A stretch of 64,000 nucleotides of DNA, from NCBI RefSeq assembly GCF_014191985.1, contig NZ_JACHXI010000008.1:62001-126000 (forward strand), read 5' to 3'. This stretch comes from Azomonas macrocytogenes (GTDB taxonomy: Bacteria; Pseudomonadota; Gammaproteobacteria; Pseudomonadales; Pseudomonadaceae). Positions 39,414 to 50,131 of the stretch are shown here, piece by piece. A program made the translations under genes and the position numbers. Each line of letters starts with the position of its first letter. Positions within the stretch are counted from its first letter, which is position 1. The notes beneath the pieces were generated by a model. The model had not been told where the DNA came from and did no database searches. It worked only from the letters and a program-made list of their open reading frames with translations.

Positions 39414-39433
39414 TCGCTCATCGTTAGCGATCA
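39411..39433. terminator. Shared hairpin over the trkH and SelW-like stop codons
   Basis: TGATCGCT-CATCGTT-AGCGATCA, a perfect 8-pair stem. The trkH TGA is the first three bases and the opposing TAA lies at 39424-39426. There is no strong T-run, so it may pause or protect ends rather than terminate efficiently. Confidence 0.5.
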
Positions 39434-39705
39434 TTGTGTCCCAGCGAGCGCTGCGGATCGATCCGGTCACGCACGCGCTGCTTCAACTCCTTCGCTTCAG
39501 GGAAACCGCCGTCGGCCTTCCGCTCCCAGATCTGTACACCATCGCAAGTGATGCGAAAGATGCCACCCGTTCCAGGCTCCAGAACGACTCGGCCAAGACC
39601 GTCGGAAAAGGTACTCAACAGTTCCTGAGCCAGCCAGGCCGCACGCAATAACCACTGGCACTGACAGCAATAGCAGATAACGATCTCAGGCTTGGTCTCC
39701 GACAT
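39424..39705 (-). CDS. SelT/SelW/SelH (Rdx) family protein
   Basis: 93 residues of the Rdx thioredoxin-like family. The redox motif is C13-C14-Q-C16 in ICYCCQCQWLLRAAWLAQELL (first part shown as ICYCCQCQWL), with cysteine where the animal proteins have selenocysteine. LEPGTGGIFRITCDG and ADGGFPEAKELKQRVRD complete the family pattern. The function is unknown, probably thiol redox. The ATG at 39705 gives the usual short form; the frame stays open further up without homology. nadE lies 40 bases upstream on the same strand. Confidence 0.85.
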   Translation of the reverse strand: MSETKPEIVICYCCQCQWLLRAAWLAQELLSTFSDGLGRVVLEPGTGGIFRITCDGVQIWERKADGGFPEAKELKQRVRDRIDPQRSLGHNDR

Positions 39706-39745
39706 GATGCACCTCTGCTTCATGACACCAGTCCAGGAAAGGCTC

Positions 39746-40573
39746 TCAAGGTTCCCTGGGCAGAGCCCGTTTATGAGCGGTTTTATCGTAGGTTTGCACG
39801 ATGATTCCAGCCACTTCGTCGTCCACCTCATGGCCGAGCAGGAAAGCATCGATATCGCGATAGGTAACCCCATGGGCCAGCTCATCCGGCTTGCCGGGAT
39901 GCAATTCTTCCAAGTCGGCAGTAGGAACCTTATGAACCAGGGATTCAGGCGCCCCCAAGGCAGCTCCCAGTTGCCGCACCTGATCCTTTACCAGCCCGGT
40001 AAGAGGCGTGAGGTCACAAGCACCGTCGCCGAACTTGGTAAAAAAGCCCATGACCGCCTCGGCACCATGATCGGTTCCAATCACCAACCCCTGCCGGGCA
40101 TTGGCAATGGTGTATTGCGCCACCATGCGTACTCGCGCCTTGGTATTGCCCAGCACGAAATCACGCATTGCTGGAGTCAATCCTTCCAACTCCCCCGTAG
40201 CGGCGGCCACAGCCTGCACAGCAGCCTTGATATTCACCGTATGGCATTCATCGGGCTTGATGGTATCGATAGCCAGCTGTGCTTCTTCTTCGTCATGCTG
40301 AACATCGTAAGGCAAGCGAACGGCCAGGAAGCGATAGTCATCCCCCTCACCGGCAGCGCGCATGGCTTCCACTGCCTTCTGCGCCAACAATCCAGTAGTA
40401 GTAGAATCAATGCCGCCACTGATACCTAGAACCAGAGTCTTCATACCTGAGTCGCGAAGGCACTGCTGGATAAAGCGTACCCGATGATCGATTTCCGCCT
40501 GTATTGCACCTTTCCCATCAAAGGGAGGGCAAATTTTCAAGGCTGCGGCGATTTCAAGCTGGCGACTATGCAT
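39746..40573 (-). CDS. nadE: Ammonia-dependent NAD+ synthetase
   Basis: 275 residues, the length of P. aeruginosa NadE. The PP-loop [13 protein letters not shown] starts the synthetase domain, [14 protein letters not shown] and [21 protein letters not shown] are conserved, and no glutaminase domain is present, so ammonia is the nitrogen donor. The ATG at 40573 follows GGAG; the frame upstream is not conserved. In Pseudomonas nadE usually follows pncB; here pncB is not present. Using ammonia directly may suit a nitrogen fixer, but this form is common in non-fixers too. Confidence 0.94.
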   Translation of the reverse strand: MHSRQLEIAAALKICPPFDGKGAIQAEIDHRVRFIQQCLRDSGMKTLVLGISGGIDSTTTGLLAQKAVEAMRAAGEGDDYRFLAVRLPYDVQHDEEEAQLAIDTIKPDECHTVNIKAAVQAVAAATGELEGLTPAMRDFVLGNTKARVRMVAQYTIANARQGLVIGTDHGAEAVMGFFTKFGDGACDLTPLTGLVKDQVRQLGAALGAPESLVHKVPTADLEELHPGKPDELAHGVTYRDIDAFLLGHEVDDEVAGIIVQTYDKTAHKRALPREP

Positions 40574-41091
40574 CGGGAGCTCCTTCTGGCCAATGGCCGA
40601 TCTGCGAAATGGTTGGCTTACGGTAATCCGACCGCAACCTGTCGAAAAAATCATGGTCATCGACTAATCGTCGCTCGCCGCCAGCCTCAGGGCAAGCGTG
40701 AAAGCAAAGCGGCCAACACACTGTTTGCGAAGTAAAACCAGCGTTCACAGGAGAAAAGCAGCGCGTGAGCGCAAGTTTTCGGTCATCGCTCAAAAAAAAC
40801 CTGACCTATGCTTGAAAAATAACGGCAAAGAACCAATTCTGGAAAAGGTGCAGCAGGTATCGTGCAATCGAGCTGAACCGGATCACCATCATTGGTGTGC
40901 AATTCAGTCGCCACACCGATTCATTCACAGAAAGAGGCTATCGCTTCGCACAGTTCTCACAGATTGTCACAGCTAATATGTTTTACTTTTACTAATATAT
41001 AACTGTAGACGCAATTCCATGACGGGTTGGCCTACAGCCTCTAGATGATGTAGCCTTGCCCATTGAAAAAAGGTTTTCAGGAAACTCCTGT
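40574..41091. other. Divergent intergenic region between nadE and anr
   Basis: 518 bases with no gene I can support. It becomes A+T-rich in its last 130 bases, where the anr promoter should lie. CAGGAAACTCCTG, an imperfect dyad just upstream of 41092, includes the anr ribosome-binding site (AGGAAA). I did not find a convincing TTGAT-N4-ATCAA box for autoregulation, nor any remnant of pncB. Confidence 0.5.
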
Positions 41092-41826
41092 ATGCCACAG
41101 CCAATGAAGATCCAAACGCAGCGACAAGTACACTGCAAAGACTGCAGTCTTGCTCCTTTGTGTCTGCCGATCTCCCTGAACATGCAGGATATGGATGCTC
41201 TGGACGAGATTGTCAGGCGTGGTCGCCCGCTGAAAAAAGGGGAAGTCCTGTTTCGGCAAGGAGATCAGTTCGACTCGGTCTTTGCTGTTCGCTCTGGGAC
41301 ACTACGCACCTTCAGCGTTACCGATGGTGGCGAAGAGCAGATTACCGGCTTCCACCTGCCTAGCGAGCTTGTCGGCCTATCTGGAATGGATACCGAAAGC
41401 TATCCAGTCACAGCCCAGGCTCTTGAGACCACATCGGTCTGCGAGATTCCTTATGAGCGACTGGATGAGCTCAGCGTGCTCCTGCCTCAGTTGCGCCGTC
41501 AGTTGATGCGTATCATGAGTCGCGAGATTCGCGACGACCAGCAGATGATGATGTTGCTTTCCAAGAAGACAGCCGACGAACGCATCGCCACATTTCTGAT
41601 CAACCTGTCGGCGCGTTTCAGCGCTCGCGGGTTTTCCGCCAATCAGTTTCGTTTATCCATGTCGCGTAACGAAATCGGCAACTTCCTTGGGTTGGCAGTA
41701 GAAACCGTATCGCGCGTGTTCACTCGTTTTCAGCACAACGGAATCATCGAAGCAGAAGGCAAGGAAATCAGGATAGTGGATTACATTTCGCTTTGTACGA
41801 TGGCGGGTGGTTCAATAGAAATTTGA
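41092..41826 (+). CDS. anr: Oxygen-sensing FNR-type transcription regulator Anr/CydR
   Basis: 244 residues from the ATG after AGGAAA, exactly the length of P. aeruginosa Anr. The [4Fe-4S] ligands C15, C18 and C24 are in [11 protein letters not shown], and the fourth is in [13 protein letters not shown]. The cyclic-nucleotide-like barrel carries [14 protein letters not shown]. The recognition helix in [21 protein letters not shown] has the ETVSR residues that read TTGAT half-sites. In Azotobacter the same protein (CydR) represses cytochrome bd genes of respiratory protection. It lies next to the anf island, but a direct regulatory link is not shown by any clear box. Confidence 0.95.
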   Translation: MPQPMKIQTQRQVHCKDCSLAPLCLPISLNMQDMDALDEIVRRGRPLKKGEVLFRQGDQFDSVFAVRSGTLRTFSVTDGGEEQITGFHLPSELVGLSGMDTESYPVTAQALETTSVCEIPYERLDELSVLLPQLRRQLMRIMSREIRDDQQMMMLLSKKTADERIATFLINLSARFSARGFSANQFRLSMSRNEIGNFLGLAVETVSRVFTRFQHNGIIEAEGKEIRIVDYISLCTMAGGSIEI

Positions 41827-41879
41827 AACAACGCCCCATCTTGCTTGCCTTTTTGATAAGACGACTGGCATTTTATGTT

Positions 41880-41926
41880 CGTTATAGCGTCGAGGCCATA
41901 AATATAAATGGCCTGACACTATAACG
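41880..41926. repeat. Long imperfect hairpin between anr and the anf operon end
   Basis: Arms at 41880-41899 and 41908-41926 pair over about 19 bases (CGTTATAG...AGGCCAT with ATGGCC...CTATAACG) with one mismatch and a 2-base bulge; the loop is A+T only. No T-run follows on either strand. It sits between two convergent transcripts (anr and anfR) and may stabilise or end both. Confidence 0.5.
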
Positions 41927-42041
41927 ATCTTCAGTGAATACCCCACCATCTCTAGATAAACCTTGCCATAGCAGCCTGGAATGATTCAGGCATGGAATAT
42001 TCCTGCTTTCATTCGGTAGATCAGCCCTTCCCTCTTGCCTG

Positions 42042-42611
42042 TCAACAGCTACATGACTGACTGGCTAATAAAGCCTTGGTAAGGCTGTTTTTCTTTGGAA
42101 CAGGATATCCAGCATTTTTAGTTTCATACTTGCTTAACTTATCCAGATAGTCGCACGGAAGCGCATGAGAAGCTGCACTGTTGATAATATAGTCAAGATA
42201 TTCCTTACTAGGCGCTTTAAAATCTCCTAGCGTTGATTTTTTATAAGTAAAAGCTGGATATACAGTTCCATTTTCGCCGATTACATCCACCGGAAATTGG
42301 AAATATATCCCGGTACCGTCCAGGCGAGCAGCATGAAAAACATCCAGATAATCAACATCGTTACAGGAAACCTCGTATACCACACCAAAAATACTTTCTC
42401 CTGGTTGCTCGAGCAGGCTTTCCAAGCCACCATCCCAACGATCGGAATGTCCAAAAAAGGAAATTTTATGATCAGGTAATCTTGCCACACTAATAAACTT
42501 CGAATGATCACAACGAGAAACAATCTGATCGCTATTCATATCCGAACCATAAGCAAAATAAAAAATAGGTGCTTCGTTTTTAGGTGCCATTACGCTGTCT
42601 ACCTTTGTCAT
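42042..42611 (-). CDS. anfR: Gamma-glutamylcyclotransferase-fold protein in the anfR position
   Basis: 189 residues. YFAYGSDMNSDQI is the substrate-loop motif of the GGCT/AIG2 fold, followed by SIFGVVYEVSCNDVDYLD and, near the end, SKEYLDYIINSAASHALP, matching the usual GGCT C-terminal helix. In true cyclotransferases a catalytic Glu follows the LD of the third strand (LDxxEG); here the segment reads LDVFHAARLDGTG, so it appears to be missing. The gene is 22 bases after anfO in A+T-rich DNA and ends the anf operon. The anfR symbol is by position (anfHDGKOR order of Azotobacter). I am not certain that known AnfR shares this fold. Confidence 0.55.
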   Translation of the reverse strand: MTKVDSVMAPKNEAPIFYFAYGSDMNSDQIVSRCDHSKFISVARLPDHKISFFGHSDRWDGGLESLLEQPGESIFGVVYEVSCNDVDYLDVFHAARLDGTGIYFQFPVDVIGENGTVYPAFTYKKSTLGDFKAPSKEYLDYIINSAASHALPCDYLDKLSKYETKNAGYPVPKKNSLTKALLASQSCSC

Positions 42612-42633
42612 TTTTGAAAGACATCAGCCCAGA

Positions 42634-43377
42634 TTAGCTGACAGTTTTCCGGAGTTTTAACTTTGGCCAAACAGTAACTTTAAGCGCATGACCAGAATTT
42701 CCAGAATCATCAAACTCTGCAATCAGATTCAGCTCATCAAGTTTATGAGAAAACCATCTTGGGACGTGATCGCAAAGGATTTCAAATTTCCTGAACAGAT
42801 TTTTTTCCATAAAAGGAATTAACACTAATCTTGAATTTAGTGTCTTATCTTTTTTCAGGACATTTTCAAGATCGATTCGGTAATAACCTTCCTCGATACA
42901 TTCCGGAAGTACTATCGTTTTATCTTCGCAATTGCTATGATTATTTAGAAATGCTTGCTTCCTGCCACCTTCGCCTTTCTTGCACCTTCCTGACTCCGAT
43001 TCAGCCTTGGCTTTTTCCTCAGCCAAAGCTAATTCCTTCTCTGCCTGGATGTTAATTTCCATCTGCTCGACATTAGTCAGCTGTTCTGTAATAGCGCCAT
43101 TTGATCTCCACGTATGAAACCCCATTTCCTCCTGTAAAATGGAATACGGCAATCCTCTCACTTCATCAGAAAGTAATATTTTACAATCTTCCAGCTGAGT
43201 GACTAATCCTCTTAAGGCATCCTTTACTTCTGATATGTTCATATCATCGGACATTTCAAGAGGCACTTCTTTCTTTAATTTCCAGCATTCCAAAGACTTT
43301 TCATAAAGAAGAGCACTGCCACATTTGTAAAGAGTGGTCATTTCTTTATGTTCATCAACGTAGGCTGCAATTTTCAT
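42634..43377 (-). CDS. anfO: Iron-only nitrogenase accessory protein AnfO
   Basis: 247 residues starting MKIAAYVDEHKEMTTLYKCG. The N-terminal half is globular. A charged Ala/Glu/Lys-rich segment at about 110-140 (AEKELALAEEKAKAESESG) looks helical and may be a linker. The C-terminal half contains CDHVPRWFSHKLDELNL. AnfO is found only with anfHDGK and has been reported as needed for growth on the iron-only enzyme; its chemistry is not known. It follows anfK after a 124-base gap containing a perfect 28-bp palindrome. Its DNA is far richer in A+T than anfDGK. Confidence 0.8.
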   Translation of the reverse strand: MKIAAYVDEHKEMTTLYKCGSALLYEKSLECWKLKKEVPLEMSDDMNISEVKDALRGLVTQLEDCKILLSDEVRGLPYSILQEEMGFHTWRSNGAITEQLTNVEQMEINIQAEKELALAEEKAKAESESGRCKKGEGGRKQAFLNNHSNCEDKTIVLPECIEEGYYRIDLENVLKKDKTLNSRLVLIPFMEKNLFRKFEILCDHVPRWFSHKLDELNLIAEFDDSGNSGHALKVTVWPKLKLRKTVS

Positions 43378-43430
43378 ATGGGCTCCTTATCAAGTTCACC
43401 ACAAACAATGAGGTTTGACGGAGGAGAAGT

Positions 43431-43458
43431 TACATCCGCAGAATATTCTGCGGATGTA
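43431..43458. repeat. Perfect 28-bp palindrome between anfK and anfO
   Basis: The left arm TACATCCGCAGAAT is followed directly by its exact reverse complement. It lies 43 bases past the anfK stop. It can fold to a stable hairpin in the anfHDGK-OR mRNA but has no T-run, so it is more likely an mRNA-stabilising or partial-termination element, or a DNA-binding dyad, than a full terminator. Confidence 0.7.
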
Positions 43459-43501
43459 TTTCAAAATGAAGAGTGCGAAATCAATAATAATTACTGATTT
43501 C

Positions 43502-44890
43502 TTACCAGACGTTGAGCAGCCATTCCTTGTTCTTCTTGTGCTCCATGTCGGCGAACAAGGTATTGGCCATCTGCTCGGCCAGCCATATCGCTCCGCCATA
43601 GCCAACGGTCGGATAGCGATACAGCCCCGCACGATCGTAAGTGGGGAAGCCTACACGCAGCATGGGAATGTTGTAATCGATGGAAATGAACCGACCCTTG
43701 GAGTGACCCAGGATGAGATCGAGTTCGAGGCCCTCGTTCTTGATGCGGTTTTCCAGTTCCCAGAAGTCCGCATTCATGACGATTTCCATGTCGTAATCGA
43801 CATTCTCTTTGAGCGCCACGACACGCGGATCGTTAGGATACTTCGAGTTGTCGTCGCCCAGCAGCAGCAAGACAGGCTTCATCTCCAGGTCCAGGCAGAA
43901 CTCCGCCAGTCCGATCACCAGGTCAGGCGCGCCGTAGATCGCGACGCGCTTTTCCGCCAAGAACATGTGGGTCAAGTCCGCCAAGGCATCGAGAGCGACA
44001 CCACGCTCACGCACCAGCGACTGGGGAATCGGCTTGCCGGTCACCTTCCTCAAGTTCTGCAGGAAGCTATCCGTATTGCGGATACCGATCGGCGTAGGTC
44101 CGACGACGGCCGGGATCTCGAATTTCTTCTGGAGGAATTCGGCCGCCTTGTTGCCTTCGTAACGGTTCAGGGCAAAGGTCGCCAAAGCGTTCCCGGTGTC
44201 GACCAGATCCTCGATGGTGGTGTTGCCGTGGGAAACCGCGCTGCCATCCGGCAGCACTGGGGAGTCGAAGCTTTCGATCTCGAACAGCACGTTGGCTTCG
44301 ATATCCATTTCCGCTAGCAGGTGCTTGAGCTCCTTCACATCTCCCGGGTTGACCCAGCCGGTGAGCAGGTTGATCTTGTCGTTGGGGTTCTCTCTTTTGG
44401 CAAAGTGACGAACCACATCCCTGACTGCCACATCGTAGCCGCTGATCATGCTACCGACGAAGCTCGGCGTGTGCATGGCGATGAGGTGGACTTCCCGGTC
44501 GGCGAACTTCTCTTTCAGCAGCCCTTCGTTGAGCTTCTTGATCACCCCGTCGACGTCGTCGCCGATGATTTCCGTCGAGCAGGTGGTGATGATTGGCACC
44601 ACCTTCACGTCAGGGTAGCGGCTCAGCAGTACGTCGACCGCTTCCTCGACCCGTCCGCAGGCACCGAACACCGCGCCGTCCTCGTGCAGAGAGGAGGATG
44701 CTAGCTCGAAGCTTTCCTTGAAATGCTGGGAAAAGATCAGGCGGACGAACATCACGCAACCCTGTCCACCGTGAACAATACCGATGCAATCCTTGATACC
44801 GATACTGACGAACTGCGCGCCGGCCGGCTGGCAGGTGAAGATCGGGTTGACGGTACCAACCCGGTCTTTTTCCTTGATTTCGCAGGACAT
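43502..44890 (-). CDS. anfK: Iron-only nitrogenase beta chain
   Basis: 462 residues, the short beta chain of alternative nitrogenases (NifK is longer at the N-terminus). P-cluster cysteines align as C20 (FTCQPAGA), C45 (GGQGCVMFVR) and C104 (ITTCSTEIIGDD). SFDSPVLPDGSAVSHGNTTI and VGFPTYDRAGLYRYPTVGY are conserved. With AnfD and AnfG it forms the alpha2beta2delta2 enzyme. It begins 12 bases after anfG and ends the tightly packed anfDGK group. Composition is G+C-rich like anfD and anfG. Confidence 0.95.
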   Translation of the reverse strand: MSCEIKEKDRVGTVNPIFTCQPAGAQFVSIGIKDCIGIVHGGQGCVMFVRLIFSQHFKESFELASSSLHEDGAVFGACGRVEEAVDVLLSRYPDVKVVPIITTCSTEIIGDDVDGVIKKLNEGLLKEKFADREVHLIAMHTPSFVGSMISGYDVAVRDVVRHFAKRENPNDKINLLTGWVNPGDVKELKHLLAEMDIEANVLFEIESFDSPVLPDGSAVSHGNTTIEDLVDTGNALATFALNRYEGNKAAEFLQKKFEIPAVVGPTPIGIRNTDSFLQNLRKVTGKPIPQSLVRERGVALDALADLTHMFLAEKRVAIYGAPDLVIGLAEFCLDLEMKPVLLLLGDDNSKYPNDPRVVALKENVDYDMEIVMNADFWELENRIKNEGLELDLILGHSKGRFISIDYNIPMLRVGFPTYDRAGLYRYPTVGYGGAIWLAEQMANTLFADMEHKKNKEWLLNVW

Positions 44891-44902
44891 ATCTATCCCC
44901 TC

Positions 44903-45295
44903 TCAATAATTTTTGTCAGATAGCTCTTCGTTGAGCGATCCACTGATGGTCAGATAGTCCAAACGAGCCTTGAGCGTATCGATCAGCTGGGCCAGCTCAT
45001 CCTTGGACATTGCATTGATCCAGGTATAACGCTCCCGGTAGGCATCCACCAAGGACACGGCATCCACCCAGTAGCAGCGGTCGGAAGGCGTGCTGAGGTC
45101 CACTGGCTCACCACAGAGCAACTGCTTGGTCTTCTTGAGGATTTCCTCGTTCTGACGCTCGCGGTCCCAGTTGCGGGAATGGAACTGCCAGAGGCAGTGC
45201 TTCATGATGAAGTCGATCAGTTCCTCGACCTTGTCATCCATGGGCGTAGCAGGCGGCGGTGCAACCCGCTCTTTTTTCGTCGTCGCGGCTTTCAT
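44903..45295 (-). CDS. anfG: Iron-only nitrogenase delta chain
   Basis: 130 residues. [16 protein letters not shown] followed by [19 protein letters not shown] is the VnfG/AnfG family signature, and the protein ends in a helical segment ([19 protein letters not shown]). The delta subunit is found only in vanadium and iron-only nitrogenases and is needed for activity of the alpha-beta core. Ten bases separate it from anfD and 12 from anfK. The first 20 residues ([15 protein letters not shown]) look disordered. Confidence 0.95.
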   Translation of the reverse strand: MKAATTKKERVAPPPATPMDDKVEELIDFIMKHCLWQFHSRNWDRERQNEEILKKTKQLLCGEPVDLSTPSDRCYWVDAVSLVDAYRERYTWINAMSKDELAQLIDTLKARLDYLTISGSLNEELSDKNY

Positions 45296-45305
45296 ACGGC
45301 TCTCC

Positions 45306-47738
<2,433 letters not shown>

Positions 47739-47798
47739 CTAAAGATCCTCTATAGTCAGTAGTAATTTGTAATCAGCACTTCATGCTAAACATGTAAT

Positions 47799-47815
47799 AG
47801 CAATGGGCATGCCAA
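47799..47815 (-). promoter_or_regulatory. Sigma-54 (-24/-12) promoter of anfHDGKOR
   Basis: On the minus strand TTGGCATGCCCATTGCT fits the consensus YTGGCACGRNNNTTGCW at about 15 of 17 positions, with the invariant GG and GC correctly spaced. Transcription would begin near 47788, leaving a leader of about 50 bases before anfH. Confidence 0.85.
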
Positions 47816-47944
47816 ATTCAACAAAATAAAAATCAAGTAAGCACAACAACTGAAAAAACGTTATCACAGCGCCATCAACAATAGATAATGCGTTGTTTTT
47901 AAAAGAATAAAATAAAAAAACACATCCGTACCAAAATGATTAAT

Positions 47945-47958
47945 TTACATAAATGTAA
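47945..47958. promoter_or_regulatory. Palindrome TTACATAAATGTAA, candidate AnfA-binding site
   Basis: Perfect 14-bp dyad about 130 bases upstream of the anfH -24 element, the usual distance for an enhancer-binding activator. A related dyad (ACATACATGT, 50451-50460) lies upstream of anfU. That AnfA binds it is inference. Confidence 0.35.
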
Positions 47959-48199
47959 TCTTTTTAAATAAAATTAACATTTACCTAAAGGCTTTATATC
48001 TCAGTAGAATTTTAAATTTCTGTATTAAGGTAAATTCCAAAATCAGTATTTACTGTTTGTGTAATTTTCACGGTTGACGGATAAATTTCACCCAAGTCAA
48101 AATTCGGCATACTCCGCTTGAAGGTGGCATACCAGCAGGCACAGATATCCAATCAAGCCCAAGCGAGCTTTAAAGAAAAGGTCATCAGGAATCAATAGG

Positions 48200-48261
48200 A
48201 GATAAGAGATAAGAGATAAGAGATAAGAGATAAGAGATAAGAGATAAGAGATAAGAGATAA
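48200..48261. repeat. Heptanucleotide tandem repeat (AGATAAG)n
   Basis: Eight perfect, uninterrupted copies of AGATAAG plus six bases of a ninth. It lies between the anfA stop and the anfH promoter, about 385-445 bases upstream of the -24 element. Uninterrupted arrays of this kind are prone to slippage, so copy number probably varies among strains. Confidence 0.9.
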
Positions 48262-48279
48262 ATCAGGAAGTAAACAGAC

Positions 48280-48316
48280 TCAGGATACTATCGAAGCCAA
48301 ACGATAGTTATCCTGA
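48280..48316 (-). terminator. Hairpin downstream of anfA
   Basis: TCAGGATA-CTATCG pairs with CGATAGTTATCCTGA over 14 pairs with one bulged base, 115 bases past the anfA stop. There is no T-run directly after it on the minus strand, so it is a probable mRNA end or attenuator rather than a textbook terminator. Confidence 0.5.
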
Positions 48317-48430
48317 AAGTGGAGGATTAAAGCCTTTCAGCAAGATATCATTTTGAGGAAAATGTAAACAAGGATAAACACGCGTCTTGTCCGATCAGTA
48401 ATACATCGATTGATACATCAAGAGCACGTT

Positions 48431-50080
48431 CTAATCATCATCGCAGTCAGTAGAACCGGCAATACGAAAAGTTTTGTAGTTGATATTATGCCGCTCCATT
48501 CGAACACCCAACATACGTCGCGTCAATCCTAGTTCTTCAGCAGCCTTACCCATGCGGCCATTATTATTTTTCAACGATTCCACAATCATTTCATACTCAA
48601 CTGCTCGAATTTTCTCTTCCAGCGTGATACCAAAGGCCGTACCGGTTTCTTTCGAGGTTTGCAAGGATGGAGGAAGATCATAGCTGTGAATAACGTCATC
48701 GTCAGAAAGAATGACTGCTCGCTCAAGAATGTTTTCCAGCTCACGCACATTTCCAGGCCAGTGATAGCTGACCAACATGTTAAGAGCAGGAGTCGAAATG
48801 CGTTTGATCTCTTTATTATTTTCTTTCGAAAAAGCAGTAACGAAATGGTCAGCCAAAGCGATTACATCGCTACCGCGTTCACGTAATGGTGGAACAGTGA
48901 TAGGAAATACATTAAGTCGATAATAAAGATCTTCTCGAAAAGTTCCTTTTTCTACCATTTCGATAAGATTACGGTTAGTAGCAGCAATAATACGCACATC
49001 TATTTTAACAGGCTTACTTCCCCCTACTCTTTCGAATGTTTTCTCCTGCAATACACGTAATAGTTTTGCCTGTATCGACAGACTCAACTCTCCAACTTCA
49101 TCGAGGAATATGGTACCGCCATCAGCCTGTTCGAAATAACCTTTGTGCATCATCAGAGCACCCGTAAACGAGCCTTTCTCATGCCCGAACAATTCACTTT
49201 CAGCCAGGTTATCGGGTAAAGCCGCACAATTGGAAATGATGAATGGCCCTTCGGTATTCGTACTATTGTAATGAATGGCACCAGCTACCAACTCTTTACC
49301 TACACCACTTTCCCCCAGAATCAGTACTGTAGCCCTGGTATTTGCAACTTTTTCGATAAGCCGATAAACCTCCTGCATAGGCTTTGAGTTGCCGATGATA
49401 TTTGATGGCTTGAATTTTTTCTTCAGCGCATTCCTCAAGCGGGAATTTTCATTTTCCAAACGAACTTTATCAAAATTTTCAATCAGATATAGCTCGACCG
49501 CTGGAGCGATCATTGAGGCGATCATCGATAATAATTCGACATCTTGCTTGAGCAAGTGCTGATTCATATAAACACGCTCGGCACCGATAGTCCCCAATAC
49601 TTTTTGAGCACGCATGATCGGCACACTCAGAAAAACTGTATTGGCTTTCAGATTTCCTTTTTTTTCTTTTTCATTATGCGCGCGGGTACGATCAAGAAAA
49701 TCAGGATTATTATGTAGACGTCGAGCAATAATTGCTTTACCAGTCTCTACTACTTTACCGGTAATTCCCTCACCCGATGCATAAATACCACGCCTTTTCT
49801 CTTCATCTGTCAAACCAAAGCTGTCATGAATGGAAATGGTTTCAGAATAACAATCATAAAGCGTCACAATGCCTCGGTGCATTTTCAATGGACGCTGTTG
49901 CATAACATTCAAGATAATGGAAAGAGAATCGCCGAGATCGGAGCTACTAGTAATGCTTTGACTAATTTTATAAAGAATCGGCAGCATACTTATACGGCAT
50001 TCACCGGTAAAGCAGTGGCTAAATTCCTCAATAAAATAGTCGACATCCAATTCCAAAGTAACTGTATCGCTTATCGGCAT
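48431..50080 (-). CDS. anfA: Sigma-54-dependent activator of the iron-only nitrogenase
   Basis: 549 residues from the ATG at 50080 (an upstream TTG would add six). A short N-terminus carries a Cys pair, C23-C28 (SHCFTGEC). A GAF domain covers about 30-200 ([20 protein letters not shown]). The AAA+ domain has the Walker A GESGVGKE at 257-264 and the sigma-54 contact loop GSFTGA at 303-308. A C-terminal Fis-type helix-turn-helix includes [18 protein letters not shown]. It should activate anfH and probably anfU. Its own promoter also looks sigma-54-dependent. Being upstream of anfH on the same strand identifies it as AnfA rather than NifA or VnfA. Confidence 0.92.
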   Translation of the reverse strand: MPISDTVTLELDVDYFIEEFSHCFTGECRISMLPILYKISQSITSSSDLGDSLSIILNVMQQRPLKMHRGIVTLYDCYSETISIHDSFGLTDEEKRRGIYASGEGITGKVVETGKAIIARRLHNNPDFLDRTRAHNEKEKKGNLKANTVFLSVPIMRAQKVLGTIGAERVYMNQHLLKQDVELLSMIASMIAPAVELYLIENFDKVRLENENSRLRNALKKKFKPSNIIGNSKPMQEVYRLIEKVANTRATVLILGESGVGKELVAGAIHYNSTNTEGPFIISNCAALPDNLAESELFGHEKGSFTGALMMHKGYFEQADGGTIFLDEVGELSLSIQAKLLRVLQEKTFERVGGSKPVKIDVRIIAATNRNLIEMVEKGTFREDLYYRLNVFPITVPPLRERGSDVIALADHFVTAFSKENNKEIKRISTPALNMLVSYHWPGNVRELENILERAVILSDDDVIHSYDLPPSLQTSKETGTAFGITLEEKIRAVEYEMIVESLKNNNGRMGKAAEELGLTRRMLGVRMERHNINYKTFRIAGSTDCDDD

Positions 50081-50114
50081 AACATATACCCTTATCAAGC
50101 TTTAATTTAATACG

Positions 50115-50131
50115 AGCAAATTCAGGGCCAA
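50115..50131 (-). promoter_or_regulatory. Candidate sigma-54 promoter of anfA
   Basis: Minus strand TTGGCCCTGAATTTGCT has the GG and GC pairs at the right spacing and a full TTGCT box (about 15 of 17 consensus positions). It would start mRNA about 25 bases before the anfA ATG. Confidence 0.7.

Noticed and set aside
43415-44317. Plus-strand open frame opposite anfK
   Set aside because: Antisense to AnfK, whose P-cluster cysteines are all in place.
48200-48261. CRISPR-like array
   Set aside because: The 7-bp units are directly contiguous with no spacers and there are no cas genes; it is a simple tandem repeat.
48410-48421. TTGAT-AC-ATCAA dyad near the anfA 3' end
   Set aside because: Spacing of two instead of four bases excludes an FNR/Anr site, and it lies at the end of anfA.
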